Of a stretch of 64,000 bases of DNA, positions 10,732-21,400 are shown piece after piece. The notes under the pieces are model-generated. The model was not told the DNA's origin. It ran no database searches and worked only from the letters and a program-made list of their open reading frames with translations. Numbering within the stretch: the stretch's first letter is position 1; every line of letters begins with the position of its first letter. Source of the DNA: Haliclona indistincta (taxonomy: Eukaryota > Porifera > Demospongiae > Haplosclerida > Chalinidae). The DNA lies in contig OZ024790.1 of NCBI GenBank assembly GCA_964017065.1, positions 7,243,422 to 7,307,421 on the forward strand, in the 5' to 3' direction. Both the position numbers and the translations under genes were made by a program.

Positions 10732-12394
10732 TTATAGTAATGTATGTTTACGTACAATCACTGCTGTTGGTTTATCTGGGAGAGCGTAGTCATAGTCGGC
10801 ATTCTTTGTCATGGTGTCATGAACAAGCGGAGTATATCCTGGAGGTAATGTGGAGGATTTAGCGGCTGACTGATGAGGCTTCTTCTCTGAGCTGAGCCAC
10901 ACGGATATGTTAGTGTAATCCATGCATGAAGTGTTGCCGCTGACGATTTGCTTATTAGGTTTACGGGCTAGTCGGGGCTTGCGAGGTGAGCTTCCCGGGC
11001 TATTTTGACTATGCGTTGGAGAAGGGTTATCATAATCATGTTCTTTCACTTCTCGGCGTATAAGAGAAGTGTAGAACGGTTCTCTGGTAGAAGATGCTTG
11101 TACATCAGCTGGTGGAAGCGTAGCTGGAAGAGTTTTATTTCTTTTGAGGCCGGAAGCAGGTCGTAGATGTCTGTTCAAGTTGCTGGTATTGGTTTTTTTG
11201 TCAATTGGTACCTCGTAGTCCTGTGGCAAGTTACTATAGGTGTGGTCACGAGCAACAGCAGCAGTGTACATGTCATCATGAGGTTCTTCACCAAGAGGCT
11301 GGATTGGAGAAACTGAGGGAGGCACGTCAGGGCTGCTTGTATCAGTATCGGGTAGGATTAGCAGATAAGAGTCAACTTCTTCTTGAGAACCTGGCTCTTG
11401 CAATGCGCGAGTAGTTTCTCGATGATAATCGAAGCCTCGCTGATGGTGAGCACTTTCATTAAACACTCCTTTGTCCTCTGGCTTGTGTTTCTCTGAGTAC
11501 AGAGAGTGTTGCGCTGCATACGAGTATTCTCGACCAAAACCAATCTTAGCAGTTTTCCCAGTTGCGGTGTGTGGCTTCTTCAGTTTTGGTTTAACAGGAT
11601 CATCAATGTGGGAGTATATGTGAGGCAAAGAATCTTGTCTTTGAATAGGAGCATTATCAGAAATCTCTACATATTCTGGATCAGGACTACAGGAATGAAC
11701 AGAAGCTGTGTCAATGGCTGGAATCGTACTTGAGATGATATGCAGTGGGAGAGAGGGGCTGTGTGATAGGTCTTGACGGGTTGCTGTAGGAGCTCTTTGG
11801 GACTGGTGTCTGCGGACAGCTGCAGCAACTGGAACAGAAACTTGCTGTGAATTATCAACGTTGCTTTTGGCTCCTTCTTCCAAAGTCTCATCGCTGTGGA
11901 TGTTTTCAATTACTGTATCCTCCCTTGTTGCTGGTGTTGTTTCATTCTGAAGCACCATTGTTGTCCCGTTGGCTGCAGACACTTTAATTAATCTATCATA
12001 ATTGTCTCGAGGTCGCTTCCTTTTTGGGATACTCAACTGTCTCTGGGCAGGATGCTGAACAGGTGACTGCTGCGATTCATTTGTATTTGTGGGAACTAGC
12101 GAATCAGTACTCACAGGCGAGGTCACCTCGATCAATGGTTCTAGGGTAGGTTTGGTTACCAATGGAGGTGAGGTTGGGGCCGGGGAATTGCTGTTCACTC
12201 TGGAGGAGGTGTAAGAGAACTCGGAAGTCATTGTGTTTGGACTGAATGTTTCACTCGTGATCTCTGGAGTACTGGAGTGATGGGATTGCATATCTGCATA
12301 AAAGCATAGAAGTCAACATGTAGTATACATAAAAATACTATAACTGACCTGTTTTGATAAATTTTGCTGTTGGTTTGTTACTGGATCGAGAGAA

Positions 12395-12427
<33 letters not shown>

Positions 12428-12903
12428 AAGAGAGAGAATCAATACTATGATAATATTTGTGCGAAAGATACTCACAATAAATATCCATCATGATCATTCC
12501 TTAGGTCATACAATTGTTTTTTTCTTCGTCTCAAATATCTATCACACACATACAATAATAAAAAGTTCATTAATTTTTTTCATGTTTATTTCTCACCTGC
12601 TAACTCCAGTCATGCAACAAATTACAATAAGTGCCAGAATAATCAAGACAACAGCCGAAGCAATAACGATGATCAACAGCGTTGTCATGCCTATTGGATA
12701 ATATACAGCAGTTGAATAGACCATTGGAGAGTGAGTCAGTCTCACCTAGGCCTCCGCCTGGAACACAGTCATGGTCTTCAGGGCATGATTCTGAAGCTGG
12801 GTAGACAAAACACAGTTGTACAGTGCAACATTAACTAGAAATCTTGTCATGCACTGTTTGTATGGGATATACACTCACCACTTCCTGATCCAGATTCAGC
12901 CAT
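10732..12903 (-). CDS. Gene A: adaptor-like single-pass membrane protein, 608 aa
   Basis: No named family recognised. Exons: 12879-12903, 12746-12796, 12597-12690, 12476-12538, 12349-12380 (32 nt) and 10732-12293; they join to 1827 nt in one frame. The start MAESGSGS has an in-frame stop upstream. Residues 1-26 form a tiny outside part with Cys13-x5-Cys19. A membrane segment covers about 28-51 and ends CCMTGVSR, then RYLRRRK. The rest is a Ser/Pro/Thr-rich tail with many Tyr sites: YVEI, YSHI, YLLI, YSNL, YEVP, YTSL, YDNP, YTNI, YTPL, ending KHTLL. Absence of a signal peptide suggests a signal-anchor topology. Juxtamembrane CC (possible palmitoylation), Y-x-N motifs (Grb2-type SH2 ligands) and a PDZ-ligand-like end resemble LAT/PAG-type adaptors. 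That is analogy, not shown homology. Paralogues B and C lie in tandem upstream. Confidence 0.8.
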
Positions 12904-13417
12904 ACTGTCTCTGCTTAATCCACTCACTATGACCAGCCTTCAGTGTCCTAGTATAGAACAAGTTCAGAGCTAAGATGATAAGATGCACTATGCATGTATA
13001 ATACCAGCTGTATTATAGTAAAATCGAAAAAGTAAACAGTTCTTACAATTCTATATAGGACACTGAAATCCCAATGCACAAATCGTTCTAGCGGGGGAAT
13101 TTTCTATTTACTTTGGTTGTTGTATGTGAGTAAATTACGAGCAGGTCTAAGGACAAGTTTACTTAGCAGTACCAGTGTACTACAATGACGCACTGTAGGT
13201 GGTATGGCACTCAATGTTCATAGAATATCCATTTATCACCCACACGCGACGATGCTATGTGCTTTCAGCTATTTTCATGTTTTCGCTCTGCAGCAGCTTA
13301 TTGATGCATCTCTTTCAACGTGCACTGAGCGGTGTTTTCGGCAACCGTAACAGTTGACTAGTTCGGAGAACCGGCAAGACTGCGAAAATGTGAGAAATTA
13401 TTGGTAAAGTAACTCAC

Positions 13418-13500
13418 CTGCTTTGTGACAAGATGTTGGAGCAGTACCGCTAGTTAGTCTCGAGATCGAAGAGAAATCGAATGTAGATCTACTGCAGACT
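13418..13500 (-). promoter_or_regulatory. 5' noncoding exon of gene A
   Basis: On the minus strand CTTGTCACAAAGCAG is followed by the donor GTGAGTTAC. Similar sequence with a donor stands upstream of genes B (about 17820) and C (about 24796), so it is read as a conserved untranslated first exon. The upstream edge is a guess. No ATG is seen in it. Confidence 0.6.
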
Positions 13501-13515
13501 GCAGTAGGATATGAA

Positions 13516-13680
13516 TATTATGTGCGGGTTGTGGGCGTGTCTACACTAGTCTCAGTTCGGACAGGTTCGGGCACGCGGTACGCGCACCAGTCTGTACCAC
13601 GACTTGGTGCAGCTCCCTAATACCCCACTCTTCTCACAGATTTTGAACAGCAGTGAAATGGTAGGATCATAGATATTATA
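13516..13680 (+). pseudogene. Relic of DNAI4 5' end, copy 1 (upstream of gene A)
   Basis: Contains CGCGCACCAGTCTG from the DNAI4 leader (24.96 kb) and then, after CTTCTCACAG, ATTTTGAACAGCA like the start of DNAI4 exon 3 (25435). The parts between are missing. It is a leftover of a block duplication that carried the adaptor-like gene with its divergent neighbour's head. Confidence 0.65.
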
Positions 13681-14000
13681 TTGGTTATATATTGGTTCAG
13701 ATTGCACCAGGTGAAATGTGAATTTCCCATACTGGAGCATAACTGTATAATCTGCAAGCACCTCTATGCGCCTATCAATGTCATGTCCCACCACCCCCAA
13801 CACGGGGCAAGGTGGGGGATATGGGGATTTGAACTTGCAGGGTTTACAATGCCCCAGGGGTGGGGGCAACTGGCATGCATATCCCCCACTTGGCCCCAAA
13901 CAGAGAACACTATATGCTACATATCCGCATTTGGATGTTTACTGAAATACGAACCCCCCACCCTACCCCGTGGTGGGGCATGGTAATGATAGGTGCATAA
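13681..14000. other. Unassigned intergenic, G/C-run-rich
   Basis: Runs such as CCCACCACCCCC and TGGGGGCAAC suggest a repeat. Frames on both strands show no recognisable domain. No gene is called. Confidence 0.4.
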
Positions 14001-14280
14001 CTCCCAGGTCATCCACAGTCAAATGGCAAGGCGGAAAACGCAGTTAAGACGATAAAACAACTATTCAAGAAGTGTAAAGAAACTGGCGAGGCAGAGAATA
14101 CATGACAGACAGTAGCTATACACTGACAAAGCAAGAAGGTCCACTATTCGTTACACTAAAAACTAGGTTATAATGACCAGTACGTAACAAACCATTATGT
14201 CATGCAACGCTTGAAGAAAGCAAGCTCAGAACTAGATCTGTTCACAGCTGATAGAGCAACTGTCAATTGAGAATCATAGA
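14000..14280 (+). pseudogene. Retroelement integrase fragment
   Basis: The frame from about 14007 reads HPQSNGKAENAVKTIKQLFK, the C-terminal core signature of retrotransposon integrases (HPQxNGxAE), then stops. Downstream sequence looks degenerate. A dead fragment between genes A and B. Confidence 0.7.
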
Positions 14281-14439
14281 ATATTTAATTTAAATTAAAA
14301 ACATTCACAGATTATTACAAATCTATAATATAATTATTGTAGTTATTCATACAATTGACCACAAACATCAGTAATAATCTTTGGTAATAATCAGTAATGA
14401 CATCAGCGGTGGACATCAGTAATAATAATACTCACATGC

Positions 14440-16206
14440 TTATACTAATGTATGTGTACGTACGATCACTGCGGTGGGTAGTTCTTGTCGGAAAGTGTTG
14501 TCATAATCTGATTTCTTTGTCATAGTGCTACGGAGAAGACGAGTATAGCCAGAAGGCAATGTCACAGATTCTGCTGCCTGAGGAGGTGGTTTCTTCTTAG
14601 AGCTGAGCCACATAGAGATGTTTTCATAGTCCATACGTGAGGTGTTGTTACTGATGATCTGTTTGGGTTGACGAGCTATCCGAGGCTTGGGTGGCGAGCT
14701 CTGGTGGCGTTTGTGACTAGTATGCGCTGGAGAAAGTTTATCATAATCTTGATAATGCACCTCACGGCCAATCAGTCCAGTGTACAATGGACCTGCAGCA
14801 GCTGCTGCTGACTTAGATTGCAGAACTGGTGACGAGACTGACTTTTTAAGACCTGTAGCAACTTGCAGAGGTCTGTCCAAGTCACTAACAGTGGTGTTTT
14901 CAGGCACCTCATAGTTCTGTAGTATGTTACAATAGGTATGGTCTTGAACAGCGGTGGCGTCATCGTAAGTTTTGTTTTGAGGTTGGCTGTTTGGAAAAGC
15001 ACTGGCATGTACATCATGAGGATCGAAGCCATGCTGATGATGGGTACATTCAATAAACACTCCATTGTCTTCTGGTTTGTGTTTTGGTGAATGCAGACAG
15101 AGTTGAGCTGCATATGAGTAGTCTTGATCAAAACTAATCTTGGCAGCTTGTGTGTTTGGGTTCTTTGGGTCGATGGGACAGCAGAGAGGTGAAGAATCTT
15201 GTTTTGGAATATTTACATATTCTGGTTCAGAAATTATTTCAGTTGCCGGAACACTTGGTATTGTACTTGCAATAGTATTCAGTGAAGTATGTGATAGATC
15301 TTGATGAATGGGGTGCTCACTAGTTGACTCAAGCCTACTGGAGCGGTGTGACTGATTCTCTAAAATTCACAAAGTAACAAGTTGAAAATGTATAATTAAT
15401 GCAACAATTAACTGACCCAATCTGATGCATTTTACTGCTGGATTATCACTGGAGAAAGTGTAGAACATTATTAATGAATTTATAATAACAATAACGCACA
15501 TTATAACTTTAACTAAAAAAAATTATACTAACATGTACTATAAAAATTTTTCATGTGTACCAATAAGGAGCGAGGCAAGTATGTCTCAGAACAATTCTTC
15601 CTTTTACATAAGTGACTACTGTATAGGCTGCTAACAGCCACTGTGGGGATGCATGGTCTACTTTAAGTAAGCTTTATGTTTTCTTGCTAATTTTCTCACC
15701 TACTATCTCCTTCTTCATCATCCCTGTAGATGTTTTCAATTACAATGTCCTCTTCAGATACAAGCGGGATTGATGGTTCATTATGAAGTACCATCATTGT
15801 CCCACTGGCTGTAGACACATGACATAATCTATCATAATCGTCTTGAGGTTGCTTTCTCATCGAGACACTCAGCTGTCTCAGGACAGGCAAGTTCTGTGAA
15901 TTGTCTATATTTGTGGACGTAGCTATATCAGTCAGTGCAGACTGGGCTTCCAGTACAAATGTGGATGTTGGATTACTGTTCATTTCAGAAGAAGGGTAAG
16001 AGAATTCAGTAGTCACTGCATTTGGACTAGATATCTCACTAGTTGCCTCATGTGTACTAGAGCGGAGTGACCGGTTCTCTGAAATTCACAGCAAAGCGTG
16101 CACAAAAATTAATAGTTATTATTAAGCATGGCTTATAATTATTGTGCGGAAATAATGTTGGTAAAAATCTGACCTATTATGGTGCATGGTACTGCTGGTC
16201 TGTCAC

Positions 16207-16270
<64 letters not shown>

Positions 16271-16664
16271 GACGAGAGAGAGAGAGAATATATTAATATG
16301 GATATACTTTGCTGTACTCACTATAGATATCCATTGTGATTGTTTCTTAGATCATAACGTCTTTTTCTTCTCAAATACCTATTTGAAGTTCAATAATGAT
16401 TTTTCATGATTTTTTCTCACCTGCTAACTCCAGTCATGCAACAAAATAGAAAAATAATGAGAATAATCACGAAAACAGCTGAAGCAATAATGATGACTAA
16501 CAGCGTTAGTTCATTCAATACGCCTATTGGATATAATACACACTGTTAAACAGAACCATGATACTGTAGGTAAGTCATTCACCACTGTCAGGAGCACAGT
16601 TACCATCTTCAGAGCATGGTCGTATAGCTACATATAAAAAGGAGTTGTGTTGCAAGTATAACTA

Positions 16665-16747
<83 letters not shown>

Positions 16748-16791
16748 GTCTTACCTGATCCAGACTCAGCCATACTGCTGTTTTCATTCAT
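14440..16791 (-). CDS. Gene B: adaptor-like membrane protein, 534 aa
   Basis: Paralogue of gene A. Exons: 16755-16791, 16583-16627, 16421-16523 (membrane), 16322-16378, 16174-16205 (32 nt), 15700-16078, 15417-15448 (32 nt) and 14440-15359; total 1605 nt, frame closed. The first ATG gives MNENSSMAES; the internal Met matching genes A and C is at 16773. Outside part: CSEDGNC. The membrane segment ends CCMTGVSR, then RYLRRKRR. The tail's front half (15700-16078) and back half (14440-15359) are separate exons, each preceded by its own 32-nt exon, unlike the fused exon of gene A. Tail motifs: YVNI, YCNI, YEVP, YDKL, YENISMW, YDNT; end THTLV, a class I PDZ-ligand pattern. No named family recognised; signalling role inferred. 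Confidence 0.75.
16672..16746. repeat. (GT)n dinucleotide repeat in gene B intron
   Basis: About 37 uninterrupted GT units between the first and second coding exons of gene B; a likely length-polymorphic site. Confidence 0.95.
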
Positions 16792-16799
16792 GATTGACT

Positions 16800-17811
16800 G
16801 CTGCTAGTTTGTTTAGCAACCACAGAGCTATTAATCTATCTATTCTCGTAAAAATTATATTTTAAACAACATAGTATTTGTATACAAGGTATACTGATAC
16901 ACAAAGCGGTTTTAATGAGGAGCCGGATTATGTGTAACATTAGCAATTATGATAGGTCTTATTCATCACTCTCAGCAGGAGTTCCAATGATGGAAATTTT
17001 ATACCCCTCCAGGTTAATAAATATAGGCAGATTACCTACTAGCTACATGTATATTATAATAATAACTCAGTTATTCAACTCTATAATGGCAAAATTAAAA
17101 TTATTGGTGCCATACTTACTTTAAACACCGGGATTACAAGAAATTTACAAAAATCAATGAGTTCTCGTCAGGAAAACATGACACTGGCATTTTCTAGGTG
17201 TAATAAAACAAGTAGCAGTTAACTTTAGGCTGAGCACGGCTTTAGAAAAACAATTTTTGTACTTGTCTTCTGCAAGAGTGTTTACCTACTGACAAAAAGG
17301 ACGAAAGCAAGAATAAGAGTTCGCAGTAATTGGTCCATGGTCAATTACTCCTTCTGACACATCTCCTTATTTAATTGCTGAAGTATAGTGTGGGAGTGAA
17401 CAGCACTGCATGGCGTTAAAAAAACTTGCAAGACGAATGGATAATTTGATGCAAGTTGTGTTTTATCTGCTGTGCTTGAGTCATGAAATCCAGATCACAA
17501 AGAGCATGCATCACTGCTACAAAATCGGCATGCTGGTATCATAATTCAAAAGAATTATCGCTTCAGGAAAATGAAGTATTACTGGTATACCCACCACCTT
17601 TTTAATTGGAGTCTGGGACTTTAATTAATTTCATATCATGCTTAAATATCTTTTTATTATCAGGGTCTGCAACTATGCAAGGCTACTTGATTAATTTTTT
17701 TGCGGTTGACTGTCTGCATGTACAGCATTAGTAATTTTTCATCATGCTGCTGATAACTTCCCAATGACTCAGCTAGCGCATGTGAAAGCAAGGAATTGTT
17801 GGTGGTAATAG
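16800..17811. other. Leader intron of gene B
   Basis: A/T-rich, with no open frame resembling a protein. It lies between the presumed noncoding first exon (about 17820) and the first coding exon (16791). Confidence 0.5.
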
Positions 17812-17819
17812 TAACTCAC

Positions 17820-18170
17820 CGGTGCTACGTAACGATGTTTCTGAAGATCAACTGAGAGAATGGAGATGATTTTCATTTGCTGCGATGCAAAATTGTGGGC
17901 GTAGGTCTCGGTCCTGGGCCGGGTTCGGTTCGCACACCAGTCTTGGCGAACAAATTCAAAGCAAGTTTGAACGGTCTTGACTTCCAGCGGATCGAGGTGA
18001 GAAGCAATACCCAATACGCACCAGCTCAGAATATAGAATCAATCTTTTCTCTGTGCAGTCAACCCCGACGTGGTCGCTCTGGCAGTCAACGGCGCGACTT
18101 CTCTGCTGTTGAGAGAGAGCTCTGAAGGACCATAGATAGTATAGTGAAGGACATAGTGTCCTTGACAGGC
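17820..18170. pseudogene. Gene B leader exon plus DNAI4 5' relic, copy 2
   Basis: The minus-strand donor CGGTGAGTT near 17820 marks the gene B noncoding exon. Directly adjacent on the plus strand, 17895-18125 copies the DNAI4 leader (GGTCTCGGTCCTGGGCC), exon 1 end (TTCCAGCGGATCG), intron 1 (AATATAGAATCAATC) and exon 2 start (CGACGTGGTCGCTCTGGCAG), then jumps to exon-3-like GAGAGCTCTGAAGGA and a stop. It lacks an intact start (the matching ATG is lost) and most exons. Confidence 0.75.
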
Positions 18171-18477
18171 TTGATAAACGATCTCGAACCATGAACACTG
18201 GAAGAAGGTAAGCTCAGAACTAGCTTCAGGCTAGGACGAAAGACAACTATACTCAACTGAAGAGGAATGCAGAGTCAAGATAACTCTGGAACAAAAAACC
18301 AAAGACGATAAAGTTAATTGAATAGAATTTTTAACTTAGAAACAAATTTAATACAAAACCATAGAACTATTTTCTCATTATCTCTTGCTCTGTCTTATAC
18401 ATTAATTCAGAAAATAAAGTACAATTGAGCACAAACACACAACTTCAATCATAATCGTCTATAATATACTCACATGC

Positions 18478-21400
18478 TTAGACTAATGTCTGTGTACGTA
18501 CGATCACTGCGGTGGATTGTTCTTGTCGGAAAGTATTTTCGTAATTTGATTTCTTTGTCATAGTGCTATGGAGCAGAGGGGTGTAGCCAGAAGGCAATGT
18601 TGAGGATTCTGCTGCCTGAGGAGGTGGTTTCTTCTTAGAGCTGAGCCACACAGAGATGTTTCCATAGTCCATACGTGATGTGCTGTTACTGATGATCTGT
18701 TTGGGTTGACGAGCTATGCGAGGCTTGGGTGGTGAGTTCTGGTGGCATTTGTGACTATGCATTGGAGAAGGTTTATCGTATTCGTGATAATGTACCTCAC
18801 GGCATATCAGTGTAGTATACAACGGTTCTTTGTTGGTAGCTGCTGACTTTGGTTGAACTGCTGAGACCGAGACTGAAACTTTTTTATTCCTTTCAAGACC
18901 AGAAACAACTTGTAGAGGTCTACTGGCAGCTGGTTCATGCTGTGTGCTATCTGATACCTGTGGTAAGTTATAATAGGTGTTGTCATGAGCAGCACTGGCA
19001 ATGATTTCATTGTGGTCTTGAGGTTGACTGCTTGGTAAGGCACAGGCATATACATCTGGACAGCTCTGCCATCGTGTCATTTTAACATCTGACAGAATCA
19101 TTAGATGAGAATTAACACCTTTTAGAGAAGCTGATTTTTGCAGTCTGCAAGCATTGTCTGCTTGTGGTATGAAGTCAAACTGATGGTCAATAATCACTCC
19201 ATTATCCACTGGTTCGTGTTTTGATGAATGCAGAGAGTGTTGAGTTGTATATGAGTATTGCCCGCCAGAATCAGTCTGTTCACTTGTTGTGTGCACCTTC
19301 TTTGGTTTCACAGAGTCGTCAATGCGGATATGAGACCTGGAATCTTGTTCTGGAATCACAGTGTTATCAGAAATATTTACATGCACTGGTTCTGACGTTG
19401 TTTTAGTTGCCAGGGCACTCTGTATTGTATTCACAGAAGCGTGTGACAGATCTTGAGTAGCACTTGTTTCTACTGTATCAGTAACAACTCTTAGTGACTG
19501 TTGTCTACAGACAGCTGAAGCTGGAGCAGATACTCGAACTGAATCTCCTTGGACCTCTTCCTTTTCATTAACAGTATCCTCCTCAGTTTTTAGTGGGGTT
19601 GGTTCATTTGGTCTAGACACACTTATTAGTTGATCATAATTGTCTCGAGGTCGTTTTGTCAATGGAACACTCAACTGTCTCAGTACAGGCAAGCGCTGTG
19701 AGTCGTTAGTATTTGTTGAATTCGTGCATACAAACGAGGTCACCCTATTAGTTGATGCTATCTCTTCTGTAGGCTGTGCTACCAGCAGTGGAGGAGGTGA
19801 GGATGGTGGATTACTGTTCACACCAGAGGAGAACTCAGAAGTCTCAATCATACTGAAACGACATGCAGCTATATACTCTAAAGTCAATAGAATCATTGTA
19901 ACTAAAAATAATTATATTGTAGAAACTGACCTGTTTTGGTGCATTTTACTGCTGGTTTGTCACTGGAGAGAAAGAGAGAGGTGGTTTATGGAGAGGTTAA
20001 TACTTAACTAAAAATAATTCATTAAAAATAAAATAATTCATTACTGGCTACGATAATGTATTTATTATTAATTTTTTGCTCACTATTAACCCCTGGTTTA
20101 TTATTGAAAGATAAAAAAAAACTGTACTCGCAAAAGAAAAAGGATGACTTTTTATATAGAAACAAGAATTATTTTGTCATTGTCACAGTGTACCAACTAC
20201 TTGCACACCAACACACAATGATAACAAGTTACAAACAATACGTATGTTATTATACCTCTGCAAACCTCTGCTGGGGCAATATCTCAATCCACCAAACCCG
20301 AGAACCATAATTTTAAGGGTGAGGGTGCTTGAAATTGAACTATTACCACTTCCAGGTTTGTCACATAAGCAGAATTTTACAGCACTATACCGTCAGAGTT
20401 GGACAAAAATGTCACCAGGAGAAAAATCGCCTCAAGCACTGTGACGGTGGTGCACGTGCTATTCAAAATTTCTGAAGGTGAAAAACTTTACATAAAGCCC
20501 GCTCTAGATCTTTATCCACAAACACTTTTCATGAGGTCCCACTCCTGTAGTGCAGGGTCTACCTACTACAGTTTATCACCATTAGCTACAAACGGCAGAG
20601 TGCATTTGAGCTATTTGACTTGATTGCTATAGCCTAGGCTCCAATCTACTTCAATAACTGCTTATGTGCATGTTACGCAATTCATGATGGCGTAACACTT
20701 AGGTGACATGATAATGAAAATATTTACGTTGATATTTCCTCTGTTCACAGGAGCAGTCTTTCAAGAGTTTTGGTAAAAATTTGCTTTCAGAATAATTAAT
20801 TTTTTAATTCAAACAAGTACTGCAGCAGACATGGGTTGAGCTGTAGTCACAGTAAAGGCAGACTTCCCAGACATGCTGCTCTGAATGACATTATCCACAG
20901 AGCTCTCTCTACTGCTAAAATTCCTTCTCGTCTAGAACCTTCGGGTCTTTCAAGAGTTGATGGAAAACGACCTGATGGTGTCACAATCATGCCCTGGTCA
21001 GCTGGTAAGCCTCTGGTGTGGGATGCCACTTGCTCTGACACTTTTGCTACATCTTACAAGGCTGTTGCCTCTCAAGCAGCTGGGGAAGTGGCTGCCAATG
21101 CAGAGGTCCGAAAAGAGGTGAAGTATGCAAACCTGTCACACAGTCATTGTTTCATTCCTTTATCGGTTGAATCGACAGGTGTTTTTGGACCACGCACTTT
21201 TTCGTTTGTGAAGGATCTCGGACGAAGAATGACACGTCAGTCGGGGAACGTTAACGCAACATCATACCTTAAGCAGCGCCTATCAATGGCTATTCAGCAA
21301 GGAAATGCTATTTCTGTTTTAGGTACTTGTAATTTTTTACCATTACCTGACTTTCTTTAGTCTTTGTGTTGTTTGTTTTTAGGTCCTTTTGTTTAGTTTA

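Noticed and set aside
13552..13899. 115-aa minus-strand frame
   Set aside because: Overlaps the DNAI4 relic and G/C-run repeat; no conserved motif.
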